DNA of 64,000 nt from Pantoea sp. Lineage in GTDB: Bacteria; Pseudomonadota; Gammaproteobacteria; Enterobacterales; Enterobacteriaceae. This document shows, piece after piece, positions 8,437 through 17,824 of the stretch. A program made the translations under genes and the position numbers. The DNA lies in contig NZ_JAPWKD010000012.1 of assembly GCF_028283705.1 (NCBI RefSeq), positions 1 through 64,000 on the forward strand. The letters are read 5' to 3'. Position 1 is the first letter of the stretch. The number at the start of each line of letters is the position of its first letter. The notes beneath the pieces are model-generated. The model had not been told where the DNA came from and made no database searches. It saw nothing but the letters and a program-made list of their open reading frames with translations.

Positions 8437-9183
8437 TTATTCGATATTCGCGCCACCGTTGATACGGAACACAATATTCATCGTCAGGTTAGTGCCCGGA
8501 CGTCCTGGCTGATAGCGCCATTTTTTCATCGCTTGCTTCACTTCGCGTTCAAACATGTTGCGTGGTTCAGCCGAGAGAATCTGAATATTATCAACGCGAC
8601 CATCACTATCAACATCAAACTGCACCCGCACCCGACCTTCCACACGCAGCGCAAACGCGCGTGCCGGATAAGCGGGTTTGCTGACGTTCATCGCTTTCGG
8701 ACCGTCTGAAACTGATGGCGTTGAGGTCGGATTGGTTTTCGGTGCCGTTGTCGGCCGTGTCTGCGTGGTCGGCGCGTCGGTTTTTACCGGAGCCTGTGGC
8801 TTCGTTTCCTCACGCGGTTTTACCTCACGTTTCGGTTCGTGCTTTTTCTCTACCTTCGGCTTAGGTTTTGGCTTAGGCTCAGGTTTTGGAATCGGAATCG
8901 GGACCGGCTCAGCTTTAGGGGGTTCCGGGGCAACTTCAGGAACCGGCTCCGGTGTAGGTTCGGGTTCCGGCGGTGGCGGTGGCGTCTGCACTGTCGGCGC
9001 AGGTTCTGGCTGCACTTCCGGTGCCACCATGCTTACGCTAATCGGTTGTGATGCTTTAGGAACCTCAATGACCTGATGAAACGATGCATAGAGAATGCCA
9101 GCAATTACTGTGCCGTGAAGTACCACGGACAACAGCAGAGAAACGGGGGTACGTTTTGGGAAAGGCGTAGTCAGCGTCGTCAT
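8437..9183 (-). CDS. tonB: TonB energy-transducing protein
   Basis: TonB couples the proton-motive force, through ExbB-ExbD, to outer-membrane siderophore and B12 receptors. The 248-residue protein has one N-terminal membrane anchor with the conserved Ser and His23 (SVVLHGTVIAG), a long Pro-Glu then Pro-Lys rich periplasmic spacer (about residues 55-150), and the C-terminal receptor-binding domain with YPARA and GRVRVQFDVDSDGRVDN. Starts at 9198 and 9192 (MNMTVMTTLT) are also possible; the shortest matches the E. coli start and none has a strong ribosome site. Confidence 0.95.
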   Translation of the reverse strand: MTTLTTPFPKRTPVSLLLSVVLHGTVIAGILYASFHQVIEVPKASQPISVSMVAPEVQPEPAPTVQTPPPPPEPEPTPEPVPEVAPEPPKAEPVPIPIPKPEPKPKPKPKVEKKHEPKREVKPREETKPQAPVKTDAPTTQTRPTTAPKTNPTSTPSVSDGPKAMNVSKPAYPARAFALRVEGRVRVQFDVDSDGRVDNIQILSAEPRNMFEREVKQAMKKWRYQPGRPGTNLTMNIVFRINGGANIE

Positions 9184-9212
9184 AACAGTCATGTTCATTG
9201 AGTGAAGCGAAG

Positions 9213-9242
9213 ATTTTAAATGCAAATAGCAATCAGTTTCAA
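9213..9242 (-). promoter_or_regulatory. tonB promoter with Fur-box-like overlap
   Basis: On the minus strand TTGAAA (9237-9242) and TAAAAT (9213-9218) are 18 bp apart. The intervening sequence ATTGCTATTTGCATT closely resembles the E. coli tonB promoter, which is repressed by Fur-Fe. The Fur-box match is only partial (about 11 of 19 positions to the palindromic consensus), so iron control is likely from homology rather than from motif strength. Confidence 0.65.
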
Positions 9243-9388
9243 TAAGCAGTGTTAAGTGCGTACCAGTAAATGCCTTTTTTAGCCCCATTTGCGCAGAATG
9301 GCGCAGGAAATATCTTTCGTTTGCACTCTGTTTACCGATCACTTAACGTGTTTCGCAAATCTGACCAGTTTAACGGGAGTTCCCAATC

Positions 9389-9685
9389 GTGCTTTATGTC
9401 ATTTATGCGGAAGACAATGCTGATTCACTGGAAAAACGTACTTCTGTACGCCCTGCCCACCTGGCGCGTCTGCAACTATTGCAGGATGAAGGTCGTCTGA
9501 TTGTGGCAGGTCCGATGCCTGCGGTTGATAGCAATGATCCCGGTGCCGCCGGTTTTACCGGTTCAACCGTGATTGCCGAGTTCCCATCGCTGGAAGCGGC
9601 ACAATCCTGGGCCAATGATGACCCCTATATTGCAGCCGGGGTGTATAAGCAGGTTGCGGTCAAGCCATTTAAACGTGTTTTCTAG
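9389..9685 (+). CDS. yciI: YciI-family protein
   Basis: YciI is a small cytoplasmic protein of the dimeric ferredoxin-like YCII superfamily with a conserved His-Asp pair; the natural reaction is not known. The 98-residue protein is almost identical in pattern to E. coli YciI ([41 protein letters not shown]). It begins with GTG at 9389 behind CGGGAG, and no ATG fits. It is divergent from tonB, as in E. coli, and abuts the next small gene. Confidence 0.95.
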   Translation: MLYVIYAEDNADSLEKRTSVRPAHLARLQLLQDEGRLIVAGPMPAVDSNDPGAAGFTGSTVIAEFPSLEAAQSWANDDPYIAAGVYKQVAVKPFKRVF

Positions 9686-9856
9686 ATGTGGCGCGCACTT
9701 GTTCTGCTGATCATTGTCTTCGCATTGCTTGGCAGAGCACTCTGGATATGGCGTCGGCAGGGCTTTCGCAGCGCCCGTCAGCACATCGTGATGTTGATTG
9801 TGCTGGCTGCCGCGCTACAGATGGTAAACCTGACCTTAGTGTTACGCGGCGTTTAA
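9686..9856 (+). CDS. Small membrane protein of 56 residues, unrecognised
   Basis: The ATG at 9686 directly follows the yciI TAG, and the frame runs to TAA at 9854-9856. The protein (MWRALVLLIIVFALLGRALW...) has two hydrophobic segments, about residues 3-21 and 34-53, joined by a basic loop WRRQGFRSARQH, which predicts a helical hairpin with the loop in the cytoplasm. E. coli has the kch potassium channel gene at this place, but no resemblance to Kch is apparent. Tight coupling to yciI and the terminator at its stop argue that it is real. I do not recognise the family. Confidence 0.6.
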   Translation: MWRALVLLIIVFALLGRALWIWRRQGFRSARQHIVMLIVLAAALQMVNLTLVLRGV

Positions 9857-9867
9857 CGCCGCGCTTT
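9845..9867. terminator. Terminator of the yciI operon
   Basis: CGCGGCGTT pairs with AACGCCGCG; the stem overlaps the stop codon of the 56-aa gene and is followed by CTTTCCC. It also lies just beyond the convergent yciY stop. The short T-run makes it a modest terminator. Confidence 0.6.
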
Positions 9868-9871
9868 CCCA

Positions 9872-10045
9872 TCAGGTATTTTGGGTGATGAACAGGATAG
9901 AGCGACGGTGTTGCTGCGCAACCTGGTGACGAATGGCGTGAATACGTTTATAGCGCCGGGATTGCCCTTCCAGCCAGCGCGCACGACGGCGCTGTACCTG
10001 ACGTAACATTCTCCAGCGAGCCACTTCATTTCTGCTTCGTCTCAT
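9872..10045 (-). CDS. yciY: YciY family small basic protein
   Basis: The 57-residue protein (MRRSRNEVARWRMLRQ...) has the same length as E. coli YciY and the same core, RWLEGQSRR followed by RIHxIR, ending in SLLF/ILF-type hydrophobics. It is very rich in arginine, which suggests nucleic-acid or membrane contact, but no function is known. The ribosome site AGAGGA lies 6 bases before the ATG. It is convergent with the yciI operon and divergent from clsA. Confidence 0.85.
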   Translation of the reverse strand: MRRSRNEVARWRMLRQVQRRRARWLEGQSRRYKRIHAIRHQVAQQHRRSILFITQNT

Positions 10046-10207
10046 CACATCCTCTCTGACTGGCTAATCACCGGCACGCATTATAGTGATCTGCCATAAA
10101 ATGCCAATTCGAATCGCTTATCGATAACCCGTTATGATTAAAGGTTTCGCTACCGTTCATCAGCACGTAAACTTTGCTCATCAAAGCGCGAACGGGACGT
10201 CCACTTA

Positions 10208-11668
10208 ATGACCACATTTTATACCCTGATCAGTTGGTTGCTACTGTTTGGCTACTGGTTACTCATTGCGGGTGTGACACTGCGAATTCTGATGAAACGC
10301 CGTGCTGTAACTTCTGCCATGGCCTGGTTGCTCATCATCTATATTCTGCCGCTGGTGGGTATTATTGCGTATTTGTCATTTGGTGAACTGCATCTGGGCA
10401 AACGCCGTGCGGAGCGTGCGCGCACCATGTGGCCGTCAACGGCCAAATGGCTCAACGACCTGAAACAATGCCGCCATATCTTCGCCACTGAGCACAGCGA
10501 CGTGGCGCTATCGTTGTTTCAGCTGTGCCACCATCGTCAGGGTATTGCCGGAGTAAAAGGCAACCAGCTCCAGTTGCTGACCAACTCCGATGATGTGATG
10601 CATGCCTTAATCCGCGATATTCAGCTGGCTCGCCACAATATCGAGATGGTGTTCTATATCTGGCAACCCGGCGGGCTGGCAGACGAAGTGGCTGAATCGC
10701 TGATGGCGGCATCACGGCGTGGTGTGCACTGCCGCCTGATGCTCGACTCCGCCGGCAGCGTGGCCTTTTTCCGCAGTCCGTGGCCCGGCATGATGCGTAA
10801 TGCCGGTATCGATGTGGTAGAGGCGTTACAGGTCAGCCTGCTGCGTGTGTTCCTGCGCCGTATGGATTTGCGCCAGCATCGCAAGGTGGTGCTGATTGAT
10901 AACTACATTGCCTACACCGGCAGCATGAATCTGGTTGATCCACGCTTCTTCAAGCAGGACGCAGGTGTGGGTCAATGGATTGATATGATGGCCCGTATGG
11001 AAGGCCCGGTCGCCACCACCATGGGCATTGTCTACTCATGCGACTGGGAGATTGAAACCGGCAAGCGCATCCTGCCGCCCGCCCCTGATGCCAATATCAT
11101 GCCGTTCGAACAGGAGAGTGGTCACACCATTCAGGTGATTGCTTCCGGTCCCGGCTTCCCGGAGGACATGATCCATCAGGCGTTGTTAACGGCAGTCTAT
11201 TCCGCACGTCACCAGTTGATTATGACGACCCCCTACTTCGTGCCCAGCGATGATTTGCTGCATGCCATTTGTACTGCGGCGCTGCGCGGGGTGGAAGTCA
11301 GCATTATTGTGCCACGTCATAACGATTCCCTGCTGGTGGGCTGGGCCAGCCGCGCCTTCTTCACCGAGCTGCTGGAAGCCGGGGTGAAGATTTATCAGTT
11401 CGAGGATGGGCTGTTACATACCAAGAGCGTGCTGGTCGATGGTCAGCTCAGCCTGGTGGGCACCGTGAATCTGGATATGCGCAGCCTGTGGCTCAATTTT
11501 GAGATTACCCTGGTGGTGGATGATGCCGGGTTTGGCAGCGATCTTGCTTGTGTCCAGGATGACTATATCGCCCGCTCACGCCTGCTGGATGGCACCCGCT
11601 GGGCAAAACGTGCCTGGTGGCAGCGCATCGTCGAACGACTGTTTTACTTCTTCAGTCCTTTACTGTAA
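10208..11668 (+). CDS. clsA: Cardiolipin synthase A
   Basis: ClsA condenses two phosphatidylglycerol molecules into cardiolipin and glycerol at the inner membrane. The 486-residue length equals that of E. coli ClsA. Two N-terminal membrane helices (residues about 5-27 and 37-58) precede two phospholipase-D HKD motifs: His224-Lys226-Asp231 and His404-Lys406-Asp411. The gene is divergent from yciY; yciU follows 36 bases later and may be cotranscribed. Confidence 0.97.
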   Translation: MTTFYTLISWLLLFGYWLLIAGVTLRILMKRRAVTSAMAWLLIIYILPLVGIIAYLSFGELHLGKRRAERARTMWPSTAKWLNDLKQCRHIFATEHSDVALSLFQLCHHRQGIAGVKGNQLQLLTNSDDVMHALIRDIQLARHNIEMVFYIWQPGGLADEVAESLMAASRRGVHCRLMLDSAGSVAFFRSPWPGMMRNAGIDVVEALQVSLLRVFLRRMDLRQHRKVVLIDNYIAYTGSMNLVDPRFFKQDAGVGQWIDMMARMEGPVATTMGIVYSCDWEIETGKRILPPAPDANIMPFEQESGHTIQVIASGPGFPEDMIHQALLTAVYSARHQLIMTTPYFVPSDDLLHAICTAALRGVEVSIIVPRHNDSLLVGWASRAFFTELLEAGVKIYQFEDGLLHTKSVLVDGQLSLVGTVNLDMRSLWLNFEITLVVDDAGFGSDLACVQDDYIARSRLLDGTRWAKRAWWQRIVERLFYFFSPLL

Positions 11669-11704
11669 AACGAGCGGAAATATTTACCGCCGCAGGGCAC
11701 GCAA

Positions 11705-12034
11705 ATGACCATGGATTTAAATAACCGCCTGACTGAAGATGAAACGCTGGAGCAGGCTTACGATATTTTTCTGGAACTGGCAGGTGACAACCTCGATCCG
11801 GCCGATATCATTCTGTTCAATCTGCAGTTTGAGGAACGTGGTGGCGCTGAGCTGTTCGATCCTTCGGAAGACTGGCAGGAACATGTCGATTTTGACCTGA
11901 ATCCTGACTTTTTCTCTGAAGTGGTGATTGGACTCGGTGAAGCGGACGGTGAGCCGATTACCGATGTCTTTGCGCGCATTCTGCTGTGTCGCGAGAAAGA
12001 CCACAAACTGTGCCATATTCTCTGGCGCGAATAG
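11705..12034 (+). CDS. yciU: YciU, putative dsDNA-mimic protein
   Basis: The 109-residue acidic protein matches E. coli YciU and Haemophilus HI1450 over its whole length ([53 protein letters not shown]). Its dense surface of Asp and Glu led to the DNA-mimic proposal for HI1450, possibly acting on HU-type proteins. It is cytoplasmic. The start MTMDLNNR follows a moderate ribosome site. Confidence 0.93.
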   Translation: MTMDLNNRLTEDETLEQAYDIFLELAGDNLDPADIILFNLQFEERGGAELFDPSEDWQEHVDFDLNPDFFSEVVIGLGEADGEPITDVFARILLCREKDHKLCHILWRE

Positions 12035-12046
12035 GGTCACAAAAGA

Positions 12047-12073
12047 ACGCCGGGCAATCGCCCGGCGTTTTGT
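12047..12073. terminator. Convergent terminator between yciU and oppF
   Basis: ACGCCGGGC pairs with GCCCGGCGT around AATC, followed by TTTGTTTT on the plus strand. On the minus strand TTCTTTTG follows the stem, so it can also end the opp operon. Confidence 0.8.
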
Positions 12074-12074
12074 T

Positions 12075-13076
12075 TTACATCGGGTCCACCTTGAGGCAGG
12101 ACACCGCATGGCGGAAGCTGCCTTCGAGTAATGGTCGTGTTTTCGCGCACTCTGGCCCGGCAATCGGGCAGCGGGTACGGAAGACGCAACCTGATGGTGG
12201 ATTGATCGGCGACGGCAGTTCTCCTTCCAGCAACTGGATCTGTTTATTCTTTTCCAGATCCGGATCGGGAATCGGCACCGCCGACATCAGCGCACGGGTG
12301 TAAGGATGCTGCGGGTTGTTGTACACCGCATCATACGTCCCCAGTTCCACCGCATGGCCCAGGTACATCACCAGCACGCGGTCGGAGATGTGCTTCACCA
12401 CGGCCAAATCGTGAGCAATGAAGATCAGCGATAACCCCATCTCACGTTGCAGCTGCTGCAACAGGTTCACCACCTGCGCCTGAATTGACACATCAAGTGC
12501 CGATACTGGCTCATCACAAATGATCAGTTTCGGTTCCAGAATCAACGCACGGGCGATCCCAATACGCTGGCACTGACCACCGGAGAACTCGTGAGGATAA
12601 CGGTTGATAAGGTTCGGCAGCAGGCCAACCTTCATCATCATGCTTTTAACCTTATCCTTCACTTCCTGACGTGACATCCTGGGATGATAGGTACGCAGCG
12701 GCTCCGCGATAATATCGCCGATGGTCATACGCGGGTTGAGCGACGCTAACGGGTCCTGGAAGATCATCTGGATATCGCTGCGCGCTTTGCGCCACTCTTC
12801 CTGACTCTGTCCCAGCAGATCCCGCCCCAACCAGGCAACACGCCCTTCTGTCGCCTTCACCAGCCCGATAATGGCACGCGCCAGCGTCGATTTACCACAG
12901 CCGGACTCTCCCACCACGCCGAGGGTCTCCCCTTCATATAAGCGCAGGCTGACGCCATCGACCGCTTTCAGGGTTTTGGCTGGCTGCCAGAACCACTGCT
13001 TGCCATCTTTGATATCGAAATGCACCTTCAGATCGGCGATTTCCAGTAACACTTTCTTTTCCGCTACGGTGTTCAT
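12075..13076 (-). CDS. oppF: Oligopeptide ABC transporter ATP-binding subunit OppF
   Basis: OppF is one of the two ATPases that power OppBC in oligopeptide import. The 333-residue protein has Walker A (GESGCGKST, residues 56-64), the Q-loop [12 protein letters not shown], the ABC signature FSGGQCQR and Walker [13 protein letters not shown]. The C-terminal oligopeptide/dipeptide ABC extension has the Cys cluster [14 protein letters not shown] typical of Opp/Dpp ATPases. Its ATG overlaps the oppD stop by 4 bases. Confidence 0.97.
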   Translation of the reverse strand: MNTVAEKKVLLEIADLKVHFDIKDGKQWFWQPAKTLKAVDGVSLRLYEGETLGVVGESGCGKSTLARAIIGLVKATEGRVAWLGRDLLGQSQEEWRKARSDIQMIFQDPLASLNPRMTIGDIIAEPLRTYHPRMSRQEVKDKVKSMMMKVGLLPNLINRYPHEFSGGQCQRIGIARALILEPKLIICDEPVSALDVSIQAQVVNLLQQLQREMGLSLIFIAHDLAVVKHISDRVLVMYLGHAVELGTYDAVYNNPQHPYTRALMSAVPIPDPDLEKNKQIQLLEGELPSPINPPSGCVFRTRCPIAGPECAKTRPLLEGSFRHAVSCLKVDPM

Positions 13077-14086
13077 ACTAATTCCTCCACCGGCTTAAAG
13101 CAGGCACGCAGGCGTCCTTCACCAAAAGGTTCCAGCGCCGGGGCTGTGGCACAGATATCCATCGCATGCGGGCAGCGAGGCAGGAATGGACAACCCTGTG
13201 GCAGACGCAACAGGTTAGGTGGATTACCCGGAATGGTCATCAGCGACTCGCCTTCAGCATCCAGACGCGGCACCGCGCTCAGCAAACCAATGGAGTAAGG
13301 ATGCGCCGGTTGATAGAACACATCGCGCGCCCGGCCATATTCCATGGTACGTCCGGCATACATCACCAGTACCTTGTCACAGATTCCCGCTACCACGCCC
13401 AGATCGTGGGTAATCATAATGATCGCGGTGTTGAACTCGCGTTTGAGTTCGTTCAGCAACGTCATGATCTGCGCCTGCACTGTCACGTCCAGCGCGGTGG
13501 TTGGCTCATCGGCGATCAGTAATTTAGGACGGCATAGCAATGCCATAGCAATCATCACGCGCTGACGCATCCCGCCGGAGAATTCGTGCGGGAACATTTT
13601 CATGCGTTTGCGTGCTTCCGGCATTTTTACCGCATCCAGCATGCGCACCGACTCTTCAAACGCCTGCGCGCTGTTCATCCCTTTGTGCAGCTTCAGCACT
13701 TCCATCAGCTGTTCACCGACGCGCATATACGGGTTCAGCGAGGTCATCGGATCCTGGAAAATCATCGCGATCTGCTCGGCGCGCAGCTTATTCAGTTGAT
13801 TTTCCGGCAGGTTGAGAATCTCCTGGCCGTTAAACTTTGCCGAACCACCAATACGACCGTTTTTTGCCAGCAGCCCCATCAGGGCAAAGGCCGTCTGCGA
13901 TTTACCCGAACCGGACTCCCCTACGATCCCGAGGGTTTCACCGGCACGCAGGGAAAAGTTGAGGTCGTTGACGGCGGTGACGTCACCATCGTGCGTGCCA
14001 AAGGTCACACGCAGATCTTTAACGTCTAACAACAGGTTGTTTCCCGCACGGGCCGCCATTGCTGGCTGAAATTCATGAATGGTCAT
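13073..14086 (-). CDS. oppD: Oligopeptide ABC transporter ATP-binding subunit OppD
   Basis: OppD is the second ATPase of the importer. The 337-residue protein has Walker [10 protein letters not shown] (56-64), signature FSGGMRQR, Walker [13 protein letters not shown] and the C-terminal Cys motif [14 protein letters not shown]. The start at 14086 (MTIHEFQPA) is set by a GAGGAG site; the frame extends five codons upstream without support. The length equals E. coli OppD. It is translationally coupled to oppF. Confidence 0.97.
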   Translation of the reverse strand: MTIHEFQPAMAARAGNNLLLDVKDLRVTFGTHDGDVTAVNDLNFSLRAGETLGIVGESGSGKSQTAFALMGLLAKNGRIGGSAKFNGQEILNLPENQLNKLRAEQIAMIFQDPMTSLNPYMRVGEQLMEVLKLHKGMNSAQAFEESVRMLDAVKMPEARKRMKMFPHEFSGGMRQRVMIAMALLCRPKLLIADEPTTALDVTVQAQIMTLLNELKREFNTAIIMITHDLGVVAGICDKVLVMYAGRTMEYGRARDVFYQPAHPYSIGLLSAVPRLDAEGESLMTIPGNPPNLLRLPQGCPFLPRCPHAMDICATAPALEPFGEGRLRACFKPVEELV

Positions 14087-14097
14087 CGGGAAACTCC

Positions 14098-15006
14098 TCA
14101 ACGATCTTTCGGGTCGAGGGCATCACGCAGGCCATCGCCGATAAAGTTAAAACAGAACAGCGTGACCACCAGGAATCCTGCTGGAAACAGCAGCAGCCAG
14201 GGTGAAACTTCCATGGAGTTGGCACCATCGCTCAGCAGCGCGCCCCAGCTACTCAGCGGCTCCTGGGTACCCAGTCCGAGGAAACTCAGGAAGGATTCAA
14301 ACAGGATCATGCTGGGTACCAGCAGCGAGGCATACACCACGACCACACCCAACACGTTAGGCACGATATGACGCAGCACGATATTGGTGGTGGATACCCC
14401 ACCGACCTGGGCCGCTTCAATAAACTCTTTGCGTTTCAGGCCCAGCGTCTGGCCACGCACGATACGCGCCATATCCAGCCACGACACCATGCCGATGGCG
14501 ACAAAAATCAGCAGGATGTTACGGCCAAAGAAGGTCACCAGCAGAATGACGAAGAACATAAACGGGAAGGAGTTGAGGATTTCCAGGATACGCATCATCA
14601 CCGAGTCGGTTTTACCGCCGAGATAACCGGCAGCTGAGCCATACAAGGTACCCACCAGCACGGCAATCAACGCAGAGGCAATCCCCACCATCAGTGAGAT
14701 ACGGCCACCGATGGCCACGCGCACCAGCAGATCGCGGCCTGAGGAGTCCGTGCCGAACCAGTGTCCGGAGGTGGTATCCGGCGGCGCGGACATCATGCCC
14801 CAGTCGGTGTCGTCATAGCGGAACTGCGACAGCATCGGGGCGAACACCACGAACAGCGCGATCAGCACCAGCACCAGCAAACTCAGTAGCGCAGCACGGT
14901 TATGGATAAAGCGACGACGCGCATCCTGCCACAGGCTGCGGCCCTCAACTTCCAGCTTTTCACTGAAGACATCCAGAGCTTCGCTGTTTTTCTTACTTAA
15001 CATCAT
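14098..15006 (-). CDS. oppC: Oligopeptide ABC transporter permease OppC
   Basis: OppC is one of the two membrane channel subunits. At 302 residues it equals E. coli OppC, and its N-terminus ([19 protein letters not shown]) is nearly the same. It has about six membrane helices, the first at residues 38-58, and the ABC-permease EAA loop [21 protein letters not shown] that docks to the ATPases. Two consecutive ATG codons open the gene. Confidence 0.97.
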   Translation of the reverse strand: MMLSKKNSEALDVFSEKLEVEGRSLWQDARRRFIHNRAALLSLLVLVLIALFVVFAPMLSQFRYDDTDWGMMSAPPDTTSGHWFGTDSSGRDLLVRVAIGGRISLMVGIASALIAVLVGTLYGSAAGYLGGKTDSVMMRILEILNSFPFMFFVILLVTFFGRNILLIFVAIGMVSWLDMARIVRGQTLGLKRKEFIEAAQVGGVSTTNIVLRHIVPNVLGVVVVYASLLVPSMILFESFLSFLGLGTQEPLSSWGALLSDGANSMEVSPWLLLFPAGFLVVTLFCFNFIGDGLRDALDPKDR

Positions 15007-15021
15007 GGGCGAACTCCAGCA

Positions 15022-15942
15022 TCAGTAACGAATCTTCGGATCGATCACGGCATACAGCACGTCAACGACCGCGTTAAACACAATGGTCAGTACACCGACC
15101 AGGATGGTCAGGCTCATTACCAGCGAGTAGTCGCGGTTAAGCGCGCCATTAACGAACAGCTGACCAATGCCCGGCAGGCCATAGATTGACTCGATAACCA
15201 TGGAACCGGTGATGATGCCGACGAATGCCGGACCCATGTAGGAGATGACCGGCAACAGCGCCGGTTTCAGCGCATGACGCAGCACGATACGACGCAGCGG
15301 CAGCCCTTTGGCCCGCGCGGTACGGATAAAGTTGGAGTGCATCACTTCAATCATCGAACCACGCGTAATACGCGCGATGCTGGCGATATACGCCAGAGAC
15401 AGCGCCACCATCGGCAGCAGCATGTATTGCACTTGCCCGCCATTCCAGCCACCACCGGGCAGCCAGCGCAGAGTGATGGCGAACACCAGGACCAGCAAGG
15501 GTGCGACCACAAAACTCGGTATCACCACGCCGGTCATAGCAACCCCCATCACCGCATAATCCCACAAACTGTTCTGTTTCAGGGCGGCTATTACGCCCGC
15601 GGTAATCCCCAACACCATCGCCAGCACAAAGGCCGCCAGACCAAGTTTGGCTGACACCGGGAACGCATGCCCTACCAGATAGTTAACGCTATAGTCCTTG
15701 TACTTAAAGGAGGGGCCGAAATCGCCATGCGCCAGCTGAATCAGGTAATCAACATATTGTTTGCCGATGGGATCGTTGAGATGGTATTTGGCTTCGATAT
15801 TCGCCATCACTTCGGGTGATAAAGTGCGTTCGCCGGTAAACGGGCTACCGGGTGCCAGTCGCATCATGAAGAAAGAGATGGTAATCAAAACGAAGAGCGT
15901 CGGAATCGCTTCCAGAATCCGTCGCAGGATGAATTTTAACAT
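15022..15942 (-). CDS. oppB: Oligopeptide ABC transporter permease OppB
   Basis: OppB pairs with OppC to form the peptide channel. The 306-residue protein has an N-terminal helix (FILRRILEAIPTLFVLI), the family region MRLAPGSPFTGERTLSPEV, five further helices and the EAA-type loop FIRTARAKGLPLRRIVLRHALKPA. It follows oppA by 79 bases on the same strand, a gap in which E. coli has a partial attenuator; no strong hairpin with a T-run was seen here. Confidence 0.97.
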   Translation of the reverse strand: MLKFILRRILEAIPTLFVLITISFFMMRLAPGSPFTGERTLSPEVMANIEAKYHLNDPIGKQYVDYLIQLAHGDFGPSFKYKDYSVNYLVGHAFPVSAKLGLAAFVLAMVLGITAGVIAALKQNSLWDYAVMGVAMTGVVIPSFVVAPLLVLVFAITLRWLPGGGWNGGQVQYMLLPMVALSLAYIASIARITRGSMIEVMHSNFIRTARAKGLPLRRIVLRHALKPALLPVISYMGPAFVGIITGSMVIESIYGLPGIGQLFVNGALNRDYSLVMSLTILVGVLTIVFNAVVDVLYAVIDPKIRY

Positions 15943-16021
15943 TGCCGTACCTACCAGGCTGTTGCTTCACAAAGTAATTGGCGGTGCCGCAGCACCGCCA
16001 CTGTCGATAGCCTGTGTGCTA

Positions 16022-17662
16022 TTAGTGTTTAATTATATAAAAGTTCTTATCGAGGGTTTTATCCAGCGGATCTTTGCCGGTGTAACCGCCGACATAAGGT
16101 TTCACCAGACGCGCATTCACGTAGTAGTAAACCGGCACGATGGTGCTGTCCTTATCGAGGATCTGTTCTGCTTTTTGATAATCAGCGGCACGACCTTTGG
16201 CGTCAGGTGCTTTGATAGCATCTTTGATCACCTGGTCATACTCAGCGCTCTTATAGTGCGAGGTGTTACTGCTGCTGTCCGATAGCATGATGTTCAGGAA
16301 CGACGTCGGTTCGTTGTAGTCCGCACACCAAGCCGCACGTGAAACGTCAAAGTTGCCCTGATGACGGGTATCCAGGAAGGTTTTCCACTCCTGGTTTTCC
16401 AGCTTGATGTTCACGCCAATGTTTTTCTTCCAGATCGATGCAGCGGCGATGGCCAGCTTTTTATGCAGGTCGGAAGTGTTGTAAAGCAGGTTGAAGGTCA
16501 ACGGTTTATCAGCGGTATAACCGGCTTCAGCCAGCAATTTCTTCGCTTCCGCGTTACGTTTTTCCTGTGACCATTTGAACCAGTCCGGCGGCAGAATTTC
16601 CATGCCATCGGTGGCCGGCGGGGTGAAGCTGTAGGCAGGCATCTGGCCCTGTGCCAGCACTTTGTTCACCATGATGTCGCGATCCAGACCCAGTTTCAGC
16701 GCTGCACGTACGCGCGGATCGGTGAATGGTGCTTTCTGGTTGTTGATTTCGTAGTAGTAAGTACACAGGTACGGGTCAACATGCAGCTCTTTGCCGTTAT
16801 CACGCTGTAGCTTCTTGAACAGCTCAATCGGCATGTTGTTATAGGTCATGTCGCTGCCGTTCTCAGAGAAGTAACGGTTAACATCGCTCACTTCAGAGCT
16901 GATCGGCAGGAAGGTGACTTTGTTCAGCACCGTGTGGGCGTTATCCCAATATTCCGGGTTACGCACCAGCGTAATACGCTCGTTGATCACATGATCCTGC
17001 AGTTTAAAGGCACCGTTACCGACCCAGTTTTGCGGCTGAGTCCACTGCTCACCAAATTTCTCAATCGCCGGTTTGTAAACCGGTGACATCACGGAGTTAA
17101 TCAGCAGTTTGTCGAAATACGGCACTGGCTCACTCAGGGTGACTTCCAGCGTGTGATCGTCCAGCGCTTTCACGCCCAGATCGGTGATGGGTTTTTTACC
17201 GGCGATGATGTCATCGACGTTAGCAATATGACCGTACTGCGGATAGCTGGCATACGGGGACGCCGTTTTCGGGTCAACCAGACGCTCCCAGCTATATACG
17301 AAATCCTGTGCCGTTACCGGCGCACCATTCGACCATTTGGCATTTTTACGCAGATGGAAAGTCCAGACTTTGTAGTCTTTGTTTTCCCAGCTTTCCGCCA
17401 CGCCCGGCACCGGTTTGCCATCGCTGTCGCTCACCAGCAGACCTTCATACAGGTCACGCGCCACGTTATCTTCAGGCACGCCTTCGATTTTATGCGGATC
17501 CAGTGACTGTACTTCGTCACCATTGCCGCGCACCAGCTCCTGCTTTGCTGCCAATTGAACGCCTGCTGGCACTGTCGCTGCCAGCGCGGCATTCCCTGCC
17601 AGCGCGCCAATCGCCGCAACTACACCTAAGGCGATCAGGCTTTTCTTCGTGATGTTGTTCAT
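16022..17662 (-). CDS. oppA: Periplasmic oligopeptide-binding protein OppA
   Basis: OppA captures peptides of two to five residues in the periplasm and delivers them to OppBCDF. The 546-residue SBP family 5 protein has a signal peptide with probable cleavage after AALA (about residue 28), and family segments QSLDPHKIEGVPEDNVARDL, SWERLVDPKTASPYASYPQY and CTYYYEINNQKAPFTD. An ATG with CTGGAGCG upstream fixes the start. It is the oppA copy next to oppB and so the likely main binding protein. A paralogue lies immediately upstream. Confidence 0.97.
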   Translation of the reverse strand: MNNITKKSLIALGVVAAIGALAGNAALAATVPAGVQLAAKQELVRGNGDEVQSLDPHKIEGVPEDNVARDLYEGLLVSDSDGKPVPGVAESWENKDYKVWTFHLRKNAKWSNGAPVTAQDFVYSWERLVDPKTASPYASYPQYGHIANVDDIIAGKKPITDLGVKALDDHTLEVTLSEPVPYFDKLLINSVMSPVYKPAIEKFGEQWTQPQNWVGNGAFKLQDHVINERITLVRNPEYWDNAHTVLNKVTFLPISSEVSDVNRYFSENGSDMTYNNMPIELFKKLQRDNGKELHVDPYLCTYYYEINNQKAPFTDPRVRAALKLGLDRDIMVNKVLAQGQMPAYSFTPPATDGMEILPPDWFKWSQEKRNAEAKKLLAEAGYTADKPLTFNLLYNTSDLHKKLAIAAASIWKKNIGVNIKLENQEWKTFLDTRHQGNFDVSRAAWCADYNEPTSFLNIMLSDSSSNTSHYKSAEYDQVIKDAIKAPDAKGRAADYQKAEQILDKDSTIVPVYYYVNARLVKPYVGGYTGKDPLDKTLDKNFYIIKH

Positions 17663-17824
17663 TATTACGCTCCAGTTTTATTATCGTCACCGGGTCGGTC
17701 TGAGCCGCCCGGCGTACCCCGTATCCGGGAATCTCCGCCCTGTCTGGTCAGAGATTGCAATCCCCCTTGCAAGGGTTGCCACGGTAACGTGCCGCCCGAC
17801 TGTAGCGCCGGATCAGCCCGTTAC

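Noticed and set aside
8678..9076. Gly/Ser-rich frame opposite tonB
   Set aside because: It is the complement of the Pro-Glu/Pro-Lys spacer codons of TonB; low complexity with no independent start signals.
9688..9888. 66-codon frame starting GTG 9688
   Set aside because: It overlaps the 56-aa membrane frame, has no ribosome site of its own and shows mixed composition; the 9686 frame is the better coding choice.
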